Shown piece after piece: positions 1 through 10,217 of a DNA stretch of 64,000 nt. Below the pieces are notes generated by a model, which saw only the letters and a program-made list of their open reading frames with translations, was not told the origin of the DNA and searched no databases. Positions within the stretch are counted from its first letter, which is position 1. The number at the start of each line of letters is the position of its first letter. Source of the DNA: Algoriella xinjiangensis (GTDB taxonomy: Bacteria > Bacteroidota > Bacteroidia > Flavobacteriales > Weeksellaceae). The position numbers and the translations under genes are program-made. The DNA lies in the NCBI RefSeq assembly GCF_900115015.1, contig NZ_FOUZ01000010.1:1-64000 (forward strand). Direction: 5' to 3'.

Positions 1-72
1 AAGGGGTTCTATTTTGAAAAACAACCATTTCAAGGCGGAAACTCAATGAAATGGTCCAATTTTCTATGTTGA
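1..72 (+). CDS. Possible 3' end of a gene entering from the left edge
   Basis: Frame 1 is open from the window edge to a TGA at 70-72 and reads as plausible protein, ending GGNSMKWSNFLC. Nothing longer can be read, so no family can be named. A 9-bp inverted repeat (24-32 with 47-55) lies within it. The alternative is that the stretch is non-coding and the hairpin is a terminator without a clear T-run. Confidence 0.3.
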   Translation, partial: KGFYFEKQPFQGGNSMKWSNFLC

Positions 73-155
73 TTTTTTATTTAGGACAGGATTGACATTA
101 TATTTATTTTTCTTAAGTTTAAACCACAATACAAGCTTTTTACTATAATACTGAT

Positions 156-1439
156 ATGATACAAAAAGATAATCCTAAATTAACAAGAGCATGGATCTCT
201 TATGATTGGGCAAACTCCGTTTTTTCGCTGGTAATTGCATCTGCGATTTTTCCCGTTTATTTTTCGTCTATGACGAGAGACGATAATCACGTTCCTATAA
301 AGTTTTTAGGATTATTGCCCGAATCTGCTTTCAATTTTTCGTTAGCAATTGCATTCTTTTTTGTGATCGTTTTATCTCCCGTTTTGTCATCAATTGCTGA
401 TGTTATTGGAAATAAAATCAAATTTTTACGATTTTTCTGCTATTTAGGTGCTTTTTCTTGTATTGGAATGTTTTTCTTTACATCGACCAATTTAGTTTGG
501 CTAGCTTTGTTATTAAATATCACGGGAAGTATCGGTTTTTGGGGAAGTTTAGTTTTTTACAACTCCTATTTACCAGAAATAGTTTCGGACGATAAAATGG
601 ACAAAATTTCCGCTTACGGTTATATGTTTGGCTACATCGGATCTGTTGTTTTATTATCTATTTGTTTAGTATTTATAATGAGTGCGCCAGAAGACAAAGT
701 CGGTTTATATACCCGAATTAGCTTTTTGGCGACAGGAATTTGGTGGCTTGCATTTGGACAAATTGCATTAAGTAAATTACCAAATCATAAATTTGACCGA
801 GAAATTCCAAAGAATATTATCGAATCAAGTTTTAAAAGTTTAAAACACACGTTCAAAGATTTAAATCAATACAAAAACATCCGTATATTTTTGGGTGGAT
901 TTTTCTTTTATAGTTTGGCTATGCAAACTATTTTCTTGATGGCTGCCATGTTCGGAAGTTCAGAAATAGGAATGGAAGATGGTGAATTAATCATGACTAT
1001 TTTATTAATTCAGATAGAAGCCGTTATAGGTGCATGGATTTTCTCTTATCTTTCGGGAAAAATTGGTAACAAAAAAACTATTTTAATCGGTATTTTTATC
1101 TGGATAATTACGTGTATTATTGGATATTTGATTGATAAAAATGACCCAAATGTAAAAACTCAATTTTATATAATGGCCGGTATGGTTGGGCTTGTTATGG
1201 GAGGTTTACAAGCATTATCACGCTCTACTTACGCTAAATTATTACCCGAAACAGAAGATACAACAACCTATTTTAGTTTTTACGATGTTTTCGAAAAGTT
1301 TGCTTTATTTTTAGGTTTAGTTATTTACGGTTTATTAATCGAATATTCGGGCGGAATGAAATCCTCTGCCCTAGCAATGGGCGTTTCATTTGCTATTAGT
1401 TTTATCATACTTTTATTCTATAAAATGGAAAAAAAATAA
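156..1439 (+). CDS. MFS transporter, UMF1 (Atg22-like) family
   Basis: A 427-residue inner-membrane protein made almost entirely of hydrophobic segments, consistent with the 12 helices of a major facilitator. The N-terminal WISYDWANSVFS is typical of the UMF1/Atg22 branch, whose yeast member exports amino acids from the vacuole. The bacterial substrate is unknown and cannot be read from sequence. Length is normal for the family. The gene is monocistronic and meets the TonB-type receptor gene convergently across a shared hairpin terminator. Family assignment is confident; substrate is not. Confidence 0.85.
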   Translation: MIQKDNPKLTRAWISYDWANSVFSLVIASAIFPVYFSSMTRDDNHVPIKFLGLLPESAFNFSLAIAFFFVIVLSPVLSSIADVIGNKIKFLRFFCYLGAFSCIGMFFFTSTNLVWLALLLNITGSIGFWGSLVFYNSYLPEIVSDDKMDKISAYGYMFGYIGSVVLLSICLVFIMSAPEDKVGLYTRISFLATGIWWLAFGQIALSKLPNHKFDREIPKNIIESSFKSLKHTFKDLNQYKNIRIFLGGFFFYSLAMQTIFLMAAMFGSSEIGMEDGELIMTILLIQIEAVIGAWIFSYLSGKIGNKKTILIGIFIWIITCIIGYLIDKNDPNVKTQFYIMAGMVGLVMGGLQALSRSTYAKLLPETEDTTTYFSFYDVFEKFALFLGLVIYGLLIEYSGGMKSSALAMGVSFAISFIILLFYKMEKK

Positions 1440-1463
1440 AGCTCAAATTGAGCTTTATTTTTT
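1433..1463. terminator. Bidirectional terminator
   Basis: An inverted repeat with AAATAAAGCTCAA on the left arm and its complement on the right is flanked by A-runs and T-runs. It sits between two convergent genes and can serve both strands. Confidence 0.85.
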
Positions 1464-3847
1464 TATAATCTATTTTTCTCCGAACTACTTTTTGATTGTT
1501 CTATATTAAATGATTTTCCGAAATTATACGTTAATCCAATACGATAAAAACGCACAGATTGTCCTGTATAAACTGTTTTTGTATCATTGCTATAACTTGT
1601 ATCTTGCCAAGCTCTGTTCTTAAAAACATTATTTACATTAAACGATAATTCTAACTTTTTATCTAAAAATAATGTTCTAATACCCAATGCTGTCCACGAG
1701 GTAGCACGGCTTTTATTTAAGCCATTATTTCCTGCAGTTTTAAAAGTTGTTGTATGATTAAACAATAAGGTTTTAGCTTTATTTAATTCTAAGTTATTGG
1801 TCAATCTAAATTCACCATTAAAACCATCTAATGTGTAATTAAATTCTGGAATAATTCCTTTTGATTTTTTATAATAAATATCAATTCCGGCATTTACTTT
1901 CCACCATTTCAATAATTTGAAATTTATATTTTCACTTAAACCATAACTTTCAGAATTTACATAATTGTAAGGCATCCAATTTTGCGTTGTATGAATTGGA
2001 TCAACCACAATAACTTGATCAATTTCATCAGTAGATTTACGGTAATACAAGGTCGTAATTGCCAAATCTTTGTAAGCATATTCTAATTCATAATTGTACG
2101 AATACGAAGGTTTTAAATTTGGATTTCCTTGTGCAAACGAATAAGGCGAATAAATGGTACGAAATGGATTTAATTGTCCCATTGCAGGACGATCAATTCG
2201 GCGACCAACATTTACCGAAAGTGTATGATTTTCCGCTGCTTTATACATTAAATAAGCAGTCGGAAAAAAACCATCATACTTATATTTATCATGTTGATTT
2301 TCTTGAGGCGAAAATCCCGTAGCATCTGTATTTTCATATCTTAAACCAACTTTTGCAGACCATTTCTCTGATATTTCTTTATCTACAGAAGCATAAAATG
2401 CTAAAATATTTTCGTCATAATAAAATCCATTACTTTGTTTAGCATCGTAAATTGGTGTTCCAGAACTTGTGTTATAAAACAAATTATTACTGTTATTTTT
2501 TGTCCAACTGTAACGTCCACCATAATTAAATTTCCATTTATTAATCGGATGTTCCATGTCAACATTTAAACTATAATTATTTGCTTTTTGGTCAGATAAA
2601 CTTCTATTTCCTTGATACAATGAATCTATAATTTGATTTTCGGCGTCATAAAATCGGTTTGATGAAACACTTGTTGTTTTATTTTTAAAATTAACCCAAT
2701 CAAAATCTACGGTCAATTTTTTACCAATCGTATCCATTTTATAAATAAAATGATAATTAAGTGTGTTGTAATTTACATCGCCATTTGTCCCTTTTCTATC
2801 ATTTAAAATATAACTCAACAACTCATTGGTATCAATTGTTTTTCGCGGTGTATTTGTTTGACCAAAATTATCGTTATTTCCTTTGTAAAAATCTGCAGTA
2901 AAACCAGTTGTTATTTTATCAGAAATTTTATAATCTAAACCTAATTTTCCACCTAAATTCTTATGTTTTCCTTGATTTCTTTCTAATTCTGACCATAATT
3001 CGTTTTTATTCGTAAAATAAATATCAGAACGACCATCACTTTCAAAACGTCCAAAACCTTGAAAAATATTAGATAAAACGGTCCATTTATTTTTTCTGTA
3101 ATTGAAAGATGCGCTATTGCTCAAAAAAGGTTTATTATAATGATTAAATGAAGAATTTAAAGTTCCGTTCCACGAATTTTTCTTTCCAGATTTTAATACA
3201 ATATTTAAAATTCCACTATTTCCTGTTGCTTGATATTTAGCGGGCGGATTCGTTATTATTTCAATCTTTTCGATATCATCAGCGCGCAAAGTTTTTAAGT
3301 AATTTGTAAGCTGTTCGCCCGACATTTCTAACAAACGATCATCCACCATAATCCGTAAATTACTTTTCCCAATAATCGAAACAACATCATTATCTACTTT
3401 TACACGAGGCGCCAATTTAAGCAAATCTAATGCATCTCCACCCTTTGCTCCTTCCGCTAAATCAGCATTAAAAATGATTCGGTCAACTTGCTTTTCAATT
3501 AACTTTTTTTGACTTTTAACAACCGTTTCTTTCAACGAAACATTTTCTGCTTTCTGAACAATTATTAATCCTAAATCTTGGTTATTATCAAGCACAATTT
3601 CTTGCGAATGCAGCAAAACACCAACTTCCTCTACTCTAATTGTGTACGTTCCGTTGGCTAAAGTTACTGTAAAAACTCCTTTTTCGTCCGTAGAAATTTC
3701 ATCAATTATTTTTCCATCTTTCAAAATAATTACATCAGCTAAAGCAATTGGCTGCTGATCTGCGTATTGCAACGTTCCTTTGTATTGTTGTTGCGCAAAA
3801 AGGATGGTTGTCGCGCAAAATAGTAGTGGGAAAAAATATTTATTCAT
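1463..3847 (-). CDS. Outer-membrane beta-barrel receptor, TonB-dependent type
   Basis: This 794-residue protein has a signal peptide (about residues 1-18), a carboxypeptidase-regulatory-like beta-sandwich (about 20-95, YKGTLQYADQ), a plug-like domain (about 105-220) and a C-terminal barrel of the OMP_b-brl_3 type. The plug region carries the typical VDDRLLEMSGEQL and IEKIEIITNPPAKY stretches. It should sit in the outer membrane. Families like this import siderophores, peptides or other ligands with TonB; the substrate here is unknown. No SusD-like partner is adjacent, which argues against a glycan-uptake locus. A 14-bp palindrome lies just upstream of the start. Confidence 0.85.
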   Translation of the reverse strand: MNKYFFPLLFCATTILFAQQQYKGTLQYADQQPIALADVIILKDGKIIDEISTDEKGVFTVTLANGTYTIRVEEVGVLLHSQEIVLDNNQDLGLIIVQKAENVSLKETVVKSQKKLIEKQVDRIIFNADLAEGAKGGDALDLLKLAPRVKVDNDVVSIIGKSNLRIMVDDRLLEMSGEQLTNYLKTLRADDIEKIEIITNPPAKYQATGNSGILNIVLKSGKKNSWNGTLNSSFNHYNKPFLSNSASFNYRKNKWTVLSNIFQGFGRFESDGRSDIYFTNKNELWSELERNQGKHKNLGGKLGLDYKISDKITTGFTADFYKGNNDNFGQTNTPRKTIDTNELLSYILNDRKGTNGDVNYNTLNYHFIYKMDTIGKKLTVDFDWVNFKNKTTSVSSNRFYDAENQIIDSLYQGNRSLSDQKANNYSLNVDMEHPINKWKFNYGGRYSWTKNNSNNLFYNTSSGTPIYDAKQSNGFYYDENILAFYASVDKEISEKWSAKVGLRYENTDATGFSPQENQHDKYKYDGFFPTAYLMYKAAENHTLSVNVGRRIDRPAMGQLNPFRTIYSPYSFAQGNPNLKPSYSYNYELEYAYKDLAITTLYYRKSTDEIDQVIVVDPIHTTQNWMPYNYVNSESYGLSENINFKLLKWWKVNAGIDIYYKKSKGIIPEFNYTLDGFNGEFRLTNNLELNKAKTLLFNHTTTFKTAGNNGLNKSRATSWTALGIRTLFLDKKLELSFNVNNVFKNRAWQDTSYSNDTKTVYTGQSVRFYRIGLTYNFGKSFNIEQSKSSSEKNRL

Positions 3848-3863
3848 ATTAGTGGTGTTTTTT

Positions 3864-3877
3864 AATAGACGTCTATT
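3864..3877. promoter_or_regulatory. Palindrome AATAGACGTCTATT, possible operator
   Basis: A perfect 14-bp palindrome lies 16 bp upstream of the receptor start codon (3847, minus strand), in a 156-bp gap between divergent genes. Its position suits a repressor site on the receptor promoter. No regulator gene is adjacent, so this is inference from symmetry and position. Confidence 0.35.
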
Positions 3878-4003
3878 TTTTTAAAATGTTACACCGATTA
3901 CTATTATTTTTTAATTGACTATAAAAAATAAATAATGAATATTTTAAACTTTTTCACTACTTTTCAAGAAATTTTATAAATATTAATTTTAATTAAAAAA
4001 TGA

Positions 4004-4558
4004 ATGGATTTTAATGAATTAAAGAACAAAATAGCGCAATCAACCAAACAAGCCTTTTTAGAAATTTATACTCAAAATCCTACACAAGAAATTTACTCTT
4101 TTGCTTTATGCAATAACGATTCTACAATCGCAATTCATCCGTCTGCAAACTCAGTCGAGTTTTTAAGCCAAATTGCTGATGAAGATGATTTTAATTACTA
4201 TAAATACGAACCTTCTGAATGGAAATTTGAGTACAAAGGCGCAGAAATTTTATTTAAAGAAATAAATGATTTGTGTAAAAAAGCAGTTGATTTACACGAT
4301 GATGATGAAGATTGGTTTTATCAATTTCAGAATAAAATTAACGAAAAATGTATTGAAGTTTTAGAAGATTTGAAGAACGAGGATTTCTTTAGAAAAACAA
4401 CAAATCAAGATTTATTTTTAACATTTTCTGTTACAGATGATGATTTTAATCCTAAAAAACAAGAGGAAATTATTACTCGATTGAATAATGATTTTTACAA
4501 AGAAGATTATTTTAAATGGATTAAATCTTGGGCAAACAATAAAAAAAGAGCTTTATAA
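4004..4558 (+). CDS. DUF4303-like protein
   Basis: A 184-residue soluble acidic protein without signal peptide or membrane segment. The start (MDFNELKNKIAQSTKQAF), the IYSFALCNND stretch and the WKFEYKGAEILFKEIND region resemble the DUF4303 family, whose function is unknown. It is a single gene between the divergent receptor and convergent rpoN, with a hairpin terminator directly after the stop. In other genomes such proteins are sometimes immunity-like companions of polymorphic toxins, but no toxin gene is nearby, so no role is assigned. Confidence 0.6.
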   Translation: MDFNELKNKIAQSTKQAFLEIYTQNPTQEIYSFALCNNDSTIAIHPSANSVEFLSQIADEDDFNYYKYEPSEWKFEYKGAEILFKEINDLCKKAVDLHDDDEDWFYQFQNKINEKCIEVLEDLKNEDFFRKTTNQDLFLTFSVTDDDFNPKKQEEIITRLNNDFYKEDYFKWIKSWANNKKRAL

Positions 4559-4571
4559 AAAGCTCTTTTTT
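4543..4571. terminator. Bidirectional terminator
   Basis: The stem AAAAAGAGCTTT with its complement, flanked by A and T runs, lies between the convergent DUF4303-like gene and rpoN. Confidence 0.85.
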
Positions 4572-4572
4572 G

Positions 4573-6045
4573 TTATATTTCTTTTCTCAATCTCGCGACT
4601 GGAATGTTTAATTGTTCTCGGTATTTAGCAATTGTACGACGTGCAATTGGATAACCTTTTTCTTTTAAGATTTCTGTTAATCTTTCGTCTGTCAAAGGTT
4701 TTCGTTTGTCTTCGTCTGCAATTACATCTTGTAAAATACGCTTTATTTCGCGTGTAGAAACTTCTTCACCATCTTCGTTAGTTAATGATTCTGAGAATAA
4801 ATCTTTGATTAAAAATGTACCATAAGGCGTTGTTACATATTTAGAATTTGCAACACGAGAAACGGTAGAAATATCCATACCAATACGATCCGAAATATCT
4901 TTCAAAATCATTGGTTTTATTTTCGTTTCATCTCCAGTCAAAAAATATTCTCTCTGAAATTTCATAATCGCTTCCATCGTATACAACAATGTGTTACGAC
5001 GTTGTTGAACCGCATCTATAAACCATTTTGCAGAATCTAATTTCTGCTTTACAAACATAACGGCTTCTTTTTGATCGTTCGATTTTTTCTCCGTTTTTTT
5101 GTAAGTATCTAACATCTCGGCAAATGCATTCGAAATTTTAAGTTCGGGTACATTTCGTCCGTTTAGCAATAATTCTAACTCTCCATCATTAATATTAATC
5201 GTAAAATCGGGTGTAATTTGTTCGACAATTTTACTACTAGAAGAGAATGATTTTCCTGGTTTCGGATTTAATTTTTCTATTTCAGAAATGGCAGCGCGTA
5301 ATTCGTCATCATTAACGTCATACTTTGCCATTAATTTTGAATAATGTTTTTTAGTAAAAGCATCAAATGATTCGGAAATTAGTTTTTCGGCTAATTCTAC
5401 TGCTTCTGTTACAACTTTATTTTCTAATTGAATCAATAGACATTCTTGCAAATTTCTTGCGCCTACACCTACCGGATCCATATGTTGAATGTAATTAACC
5501 AACAAATTTTCAACTTCTTCTGGCGATACATAAATGTTTTGCGTAAAAGCCAAATCATCTACCAACGATTTTACTTCGCGGCGCATATAACCGTCATCAT
5601 CAATATTACCAAGTATAAATTCGGCAATCTGAAATTGTTGTTCTGTTAATCTATAGGTGTTTAATTGTCCTCTCAAATACTCGATAAAACTTTCGCCTTG
5701 CGCATAAGGTACAGATTTATCTTCGTCATCATCACTGTAATTATTTGTGTATGTTTTGTAGTTTGGTACATCATCATCGCTCAAATAATCATCAATATTG
5801 ATATCTCCGGTATCTATAACTTGCTCATCACCATATTCATCATTCTGATTATCCCATTCATCCTGCTCATTACCATATTCGTCATCATATTCAGAAGATT
5901 GATCATCCAAAGCAGGGTTTTCTTCCAACTCTTCCTTCACGCGTTGTTCAAAAGCAACCGTAGGAAGTTGAACCAACTTCATTAATTGGATTTGTTGTGG
6001 TGATAGTTTTTGTTGTAATTTAAAATTTAATTCCTGCTTTAACAT
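4573..6045 (-). CDS. rpoN: RNA polymerase sigma-54 factor RpoN
   Basis: This 490-residue protein directs RNA polymerase to -24/-12 promoters together with AAA+ activators. The glutamine-rich region I is at about residues 5-50 (LSPQQIQLMKLVQLP). A very acidic region II covers about 50-115, rich in D, E, N and Y. The core-binding and helix-turn-helix regions follow (SDRIGMDISTVSRV), and the RpoN box ARRTIAKYRE is near residue 470. The length matches the family. The gene lies downstream of asnS but is separated from it by a terminator, so it probably has its own promoter. No sigma-54 activator is encoded in the window. Confidence 0.97.
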   Translation of the reverse strand: MLKQELNFKLQQKLSPQQIQLMKLVQLPTVAFEQRVKEELEENPALDDQSSEYDDEYGNEQDEWDNQNDEYGDEQVIDTGDINIDDYLSDDDVPNYKTYTNNYSDDDEDKSVPYAQGESFIEYLRGQLNTYRLTEQQFQIAEFILGNIDDDGYMRREVKSLVDDLAFTQNIYVSPEEVENLLVNYIQHMDPVGVGARNLQECLLIQLENKVVTEAVELAEKLISESFDAFTKKHYSKLMAKYDVNDDELRAAISEIEKLNPKPGKSFSSSSKIVEQITPDFTININDGELELLLNGRNVPELKISNAFAEMLDTYKKTEKKSNDQKEAVMFVKQKLDSAKWFIDAVQQRRNTLLYTMEAIMKFQREYFLTGDETKIKPMILKDISDRIGMDISTVSRVANSKYVTTPYGTFLIKDLFSESLTNEDGEEVSTREIKRILQDVIADEDKRKPLTDERLTEILKEKGYPIARRTIAKYREQLNIPVARLRKEI

Positions 6046-6067
6046 AGTATGGTTTTTATGGCTTATA

Positions 6068-6113
6068 AAAAAACGGATTTACCTTAAATATACAAAATTT
6101 AAGCGTAAATCCG
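6068..6113 (-). terminator. Terminator of asnS
   Basis: Read on the minus strand, CGGATTTAC pairs with GTAAATCCG, with an inner CTTAAAT/ATTTAAG stem, followed by a run of seven T. It ends asnS before rpoN. Confidence 0.75.
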
Positions 6114-6127
6114 AACAAATATTTTGA

Positions 6128-7576
6128 TTAAAATTCTGCGTTATTAGGCGTTCTTGGGAAAGGAATTACGTCGCGTATATTTCCCATTCCTGTTACAAAT
6201 AATACTAAACGCTCTAATCCTAAACCGAAACCAGAATGAGGCACAGTTCCGAAACGTCTTGTGTCGCGGTACCACCATAATTCTTCTGGATCAATTCCGA
6301 ATTTCGCCATTTTTTCGTCTAAAACATCTAAACGCTCTTCACGTTGAGAACCTCCAATTATTTCTCCAATTCCTGGGAATAAAACGTCCATTGCTCTTAC
6401 TGTTTTTCCATCATCATTCATACGCATGTAAAATGCTTTGATTTCTGCTGGATAATCAAATAAAATAACGGGTGTTTTAAAGTGTTTTTCTACTAAATAA
6501 CGTTCGTGTTCCGATTGTAAATCTGTTCCCCAACCTTCAATTGGATATTTAAATTTACCTTTTTTATTTGGTTTAGATTCTTTTAAGATATCAATTGCTT
6601 CTGTATAGCTTAAACGAATAAATTTATTATTTAAAACATACTCCAAACGTTCCATTAATCCTAATTCTGAACGTTCTGCTTCTGGTTTTTGTTTTTGTTC
6701 TTTATCAAAACGTTCTGCTAAGAATTTTAAATCATCTTTACAGTTTTCCATTGCATAAGAAATCACATATTTCATGAAATCTTCTGCTAAATCCATATTT
6801 TGATCAAGATTAAAGAAAGCAATTTCTGGCTCTATCATCCAAAACTCGGCTAAGTGACGAGAAGTGTTCGAGTTTTCTGCACGGAAAGTTGGTCCAAATG
6901 TATAAATTTTACCCAATCCCATTGCTGCAGTTTCTCCTTCTAATTGTCCCGAAACCGTTAAGTTAGTTGCTTTACCAAAAAAGTCTTGTGTATAATCTAC
7001 TTTTCCTTCTTCGTTTTTAGGTAAATTTTCTAAATCAAGATTTGTTACATGAAACATTTCTCCAGCACCTTCGGCGTCAGATCCTGTAACAATTGGTGTA
7101 TTGATGTAAACAAATCCGTTTTCGTTAAAATACTTGTGAATACCGAACATTAACGAGTTACGAACACGCATAATTGCACCAAACATGTTGGTACGAAAAC
7201 GTAAATGAGCCTGCTCGCGTAGAATTTCTAAACTATGTTGCTTTGGCTGTAAAATAGTTCCTTTTAACTCTTCTGAAGGTGCAGTTCCTAAAATTTTAAT
7301 TTCTTTAGCTACAATTTCAATATCTTGTCCAGCGCCTTCACTTTCTACAACTTCACCTTTAATTCTTAACGAAGCTGCTGTAGAAATTTGTTTTATAATT
7401 GACTCGTCAAAATTCTCAAAATTTACTACTATCTGAATATTATTTATAGTTGAACCGTCATTTAAAGCGATGAAACGATTACTTCTGAATGATCTTACCC
7501 ATCCATTTACAACTACTTCTTGTAGTAACAAATCTTTGCCTTTTTCTAATAAGGCTTTAATTCCGTACGATTGCAT
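6128..7576 (-). CDS. asnS: Asparaginyl-tRNA synthetase
   Basis: A 482-residue class II aminoacyl-tRNA synthetase that charges tRNA-Asn in the cytoplasm. The N-terminal OB-fold anticodon-binding domain (about 15-110) contains [13 protein letters not shown]. The catalytic domain carries motif 2 ([21 protein letters not shown]) and motif 3 ([10 protein letters not shown]) near the C terminus. The [20 protein letters not shown] stretch is characteristic of AsnRS rather than AspRS. A TAAATTTG -7 box lies 21 nt before the ATG. Confidence 0.97.
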   Translation of the reverse strand: MQSYGIKALLEKGKDLLLQEVVVNGWVRSFRSNRFIALNDGSTINNIQIVVNFENFDESIIKQISTAASLRIKGEVVESEGAGQDIEIVAKEIKILGTAPSEELKGTILQPKQHSLEILREQAHLRFRTNMFGAIMRVRNSLMFGIHKYFNENGFVYINTPIVTGSDAEGAGEMFHVTNLDLENLPKNEEGKVDYTQDFFGKATNLTVSGQLEGETAAMGLGKIYTFGPTFRAENSNTSRHLAEFWMIEPEIAFFNLDQNMDLAEDFMKYVISYAMENCKDDLKFLAERFDKEQKQKPEAERSELGLMERLEYVLNNKFIRLSYTEAIDILKESKPNKKGKFKYPIEGWGTDLQSEHERYLVEKHFKTPVILFDYPAEIKAFYMRMNDDGKTVRAMDVLFPGIGEIIGGSQREERLDVLDEKMAKFGIDPEELWWYRDTRRFGTVPHSGFGLGLERLVLFVTGMGNIRDVIPFPRTPNNAEF

Positions 7577-7596
7577 AATTTTTTAATTTATCCTTA

Positions 7597-7604
7597 CAAA
7601 TTTA
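7597..7604 (-). promoter_or_regulatory. -7 box TAAATTTG of asnS
   Basis: The match to the Bacteroidota TANNTTTG element ends 20 bp before the asnS ATG. No clear -33 TTTG is seen. Confidence 0.5.
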
Positions 7605-7666
7605 GTTAATATTCTATCTTATAAAAATTATAGGCACAATTTTTGCGAATAAATTTACACAAAATC

Positions 7667-7707
7667 AAAAATCCTTTACAATTTCAATGAAACGGTAAAG
7701 GATTTTT
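7667..7707 (-). terminator. Terminator of the DUF5686 gene
   Basis: An AAAAATCCTTTAC arm pairs with GTAAAGGATTTTT around a 13-nt loop; on the minus strand it lies 24 bp past the stop of the DUF5686 gene. Confidence 0.75.
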
Positions 7708-7730
7708 AATTTTAGTTTATTTTTTAAACT

Positions 7731-10142
7731 TTATAAAAAGTTAAGATTTACGGTTAACTTCAAATAAAAATTATCTTGAAATTTATCTTCCGAATAAGCG
7801 CCTAAACGATAAAAAGCACCAAATCCAAATGATTTGAATAAAATATTATTTACTTCGACACCTGTTTCGTGGTAATAATTATTTAGCGTTTTGAAGTTTA
7901 AATTTTGATGATCTTCCTTATTTTTTAAATCACCTAAAACTCCGCGATACACAAATTGTGGAAAAATAATTTTTTGACCAACTTTTACACCTGCAAAAAT
8001 ATGTTTCACTTGAAAAGAAACAAATCTGTCCGAATAAAATTCTCCTGGACGCATAGTCTCAAAGTTCGTAACTCCACCTACTCCAAAGTTTGCAAAATCG
8101 TTTCGTTTTGCATTTCCCTGACCTTCAAATAAATTCATCAAAGGCATTTTTCCTTCAACCCAACCACCGTTGATATTGAAATTTGTTTTACCAACGCGCG
8201 TATCAAAAACATCAAAATAAGAAACATTTAAACGAATTGGTTCATAACCAGAATCAAAAACATCCCAATATTTTTTTAGCGTTGCATAAAACACAGATTT
8301 ACCACTATTCACCGTTACTTTACCATAAGGTGTGCGAATAAATTTGTCTTTTGGCGCATAACGAATAGCTATTTGCGTATTATACAAATCGTACCAACCG
8401 TCAAAATTTTCATAAGTATAATCAAATTCTGCGTGTTGTTTTTCGTAATTTAATGAAACATTAAACGTTACATTTTTGAAAATATCTTGTTCATATCCAG
8501 CCGAATATTTTTTGTAAGAAAAATATTCTTGGTTATAAATATTGCTAAAAGCACCGTTTATTAAACGCGTATAATTAGATTGTAAAACAATTGGTGTTTT
8601 ACCAGAAGCGGAAACATCTTGCGAATATTTGGCAAACAAACGCCCTGAATATGGTTTATTCACAAAATAATCTCCACCAAAACCAAACTTAAATGTTTCG
8701 TCTTTAAAACCATAAGCAGAATAAGCGTTTAACGAATATTTTTCGCTCCAATTTTCGTTGGTGTTAAATGCTGCACCTAATCTAAAACCTTCGTAATCAT
8801 TAAAAGCCAATATCTTTGTCAAATCTAAATCAACTTTTCCTAAAGATAATTTTCCGCCAGAATTAATGATTCGCATCAATTTCATTTGGCGATCTAACTT
8901 ATATTTTTGTCCAAGACTGTCAATTGCCTCGTAAGTGTGTCTTTCTTTGTTTGATAAAGTAGAATCTCTGTAATTTTGCATTACATTGTCCCATTTATTT
9001 TCGTTTAAATTACTGTACGCAATTTCGTCTTCGTAGCCTAAAAATTCTTTTCTTTTGAAATGTGCTGGATTTTGAATGTCTTTGAAAGTTGTTTCTAAAT
9101 TGATCCAAATTTTTTCTTTTTTATCAATAAAATCATCGCCTGCTAATTTTTCTGTAAACTTAAAATTACCAGCTTCCATTCGGTATTTTTGTTGATTCGG
9201 AATCCAAGTTCCGTTATTCAATTTCCAATCTGCTTCTAACTCTGCAACATAATTTGAGCTTGTATTTTCTGCTTCAAATTTGATTAAAGCATTCGTTTTA
9301 TCATCAAACCAAAGTGTTCCTTTTATTTGTCTTTTATCTGTTTTTACTGACGGAAAAAAACTAACAATCGCTACTTGACGATCATCCATAAGAATATCTT
9401 CTTTAAAACCATAACGATAATGCGATAAACCTTCGCGGCTAACTGGATTTATAATTCCTTTGAAGAAAAAATTAATTTTATCTTGATCGTAATTAAAAGC
9501 AATCGGCTGCATCGCAAGATATTCGTACAAAGGCGAACGAATTCCGGAAATACGAGAAGATTGTACAATATTTTTTAAGCCTAATCTTTTCGAAATTTTG
9601 TGATCCATTGCACGTTCTCCAAAAAATAAATGACTATTTTCTATCAATTTTTTCCATTGATTAGAAACCGAATCTTTGTGATTTTTGGGTTGAATGATAT
9701 ACGGAATTGAATCGTTATTTACTGTACTCCAAAATTTTGTATAGGATTTTAGGAAAATATTTCCACCATTTCGGATAGAATTTTTGGATTGATTTTTAAT
9801 GGCTTTGATAATTATATTTCGACCAACAGAATCGTTTGCTGTAAATGTAACCTCATCCAAAGCAATGTAAGAAGGTTTCATCATAATTTCGACCAACTTT
9901 TTACCTTCCGTTTGTATTGTTTCAGAAAAATAGCCATTTTTAATAATGTCTATAAAATGAATTGAATCGTTAATATCCAATTCTCCTACTTCGTCCGTTT
10001 GACCAAGAAATTGTTTTGTATCGTCGTAGATATTGGCTCCCGTTAAACGAAATTCGTCTTGCGCATCATAAACTCTTACTTTAATTTGAGCGAATGTGGC
10101 AAGTGAAATACAGAAGTTTAAAAAGAATAGATACTTTTTCAT
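7731..10142 (-). CDS. DUF5686 outer-membrane protein with carboxypeptidase-like regulatory domain
   Basis: This 803-residue protein has a signal peptide (MKKYLFFLNFCISLATFAQ), an N-terminal beta-sandwich regulatory-like domain (about 20-95) and a long region typical of DUF5686 proteins of Bacteroidota. Alternating aromatic and polar strands in the C-terminal half (for example SGRLFAKYSQDVSASG) suggest an outer-membrane barrel, and it ends in LTVNLNFL with a hydrophobic last residue. The function is unknown in the family. It follows frr but is separated from it by a terminator. Confidence 0.75.
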   Translation of the reverse strand: MKKYLFFLNFCISLATFAQIKVRVYDAQDEFRLTGANIYDDTKQFLGQTDEVGELDINDSIHFIDIIKNGYFSETIQTEGKKLVEIMMKPSYIALDEVTFTANDSVGRNIIIKAIKNQSKNSIRNGGNIFLKSYTKFWSTVNNDSIPYIIQPKNHKDSVSNQWKKLIENSHLFFGERAMDHKISKRLGLKNIVQSSRISGIRSPLYEYLAMQPIAFNYDQDKINFFFKGIINPVSREGLSHYRYGFKEDILMDDRQVAIVSFFPSVKTDKRQIKGTLWFDDKTNALIKFEAENTSSNYVAELEADWKLNNGTWIPNQQKYRMEAGNFKFTEKLAGDDFIDKKEKIWINLETTFKDIQNPAHFKRKEFLGYEDEIAYSNLNENKWDNVMQNYRDSTLSNKERHTYEAIDSLGQKYKLDRQMKLMRIINSGGKLSLGKVDLDLTKILAFNDYEGFRLGAAFNTNENWSEKYSLNAYSAYGFKDETFKFGFGGDYFVNKPYSGRLFAKYSQDVSASGKTPIVLQSNYTRLINGAFSNIYNQEYFSYKKYSAGYEQDIFKNVTFNVSLNYEKQHAEFDYTYENFDGWYDLYNTQIAIRYAPKDKFIRTPYGKVTVNSGKSVFYATLKKYWDVFDSGYEPIRLNVSYFDVFDTRVGKTNFNINGGWVEGKMPLMNLFEGQGNAKRNDFANFGVGGVTNFETMRPGEFYSDRFVSFQVKHIFAGVKVGQKIIFPQFVYRGVLGDLKNKEDHQNLNFKTLNNYYHETGVEVNNILFKSFGFGAFYRLGAYSEDKFQDNFYLKLTVNLNFL

Positions 10143-10166
10143 TTTTAGAAATTAATTATGCAAATA

Positions 10167-10196
10167 AATAAAAAAAGCAGCGAAACGCTGCCTTAA
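10167..10196 (-). terminator. Terminator of pyrH-frr
   Basis: On the minus strand, GCAGCG and CGCTGC close on a three-base loop and are followed by seven T. The GC stem stands out in this AT-rich gap and ends the pyrH-frr unit. Confidence 0.85.
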
Positions 10197-10217
10197 AAAA
10201 TATATTTTTTTGAAAGA

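Noticed and set aside
5446-5985. Plus-strand frames of 67 and 106 codons opposite rpoN
   Set aside because: They are low-complexity, isoleucine-rich antisense readings of the acidic region of rpoN; the minus frame has all sigma-54 motifs.
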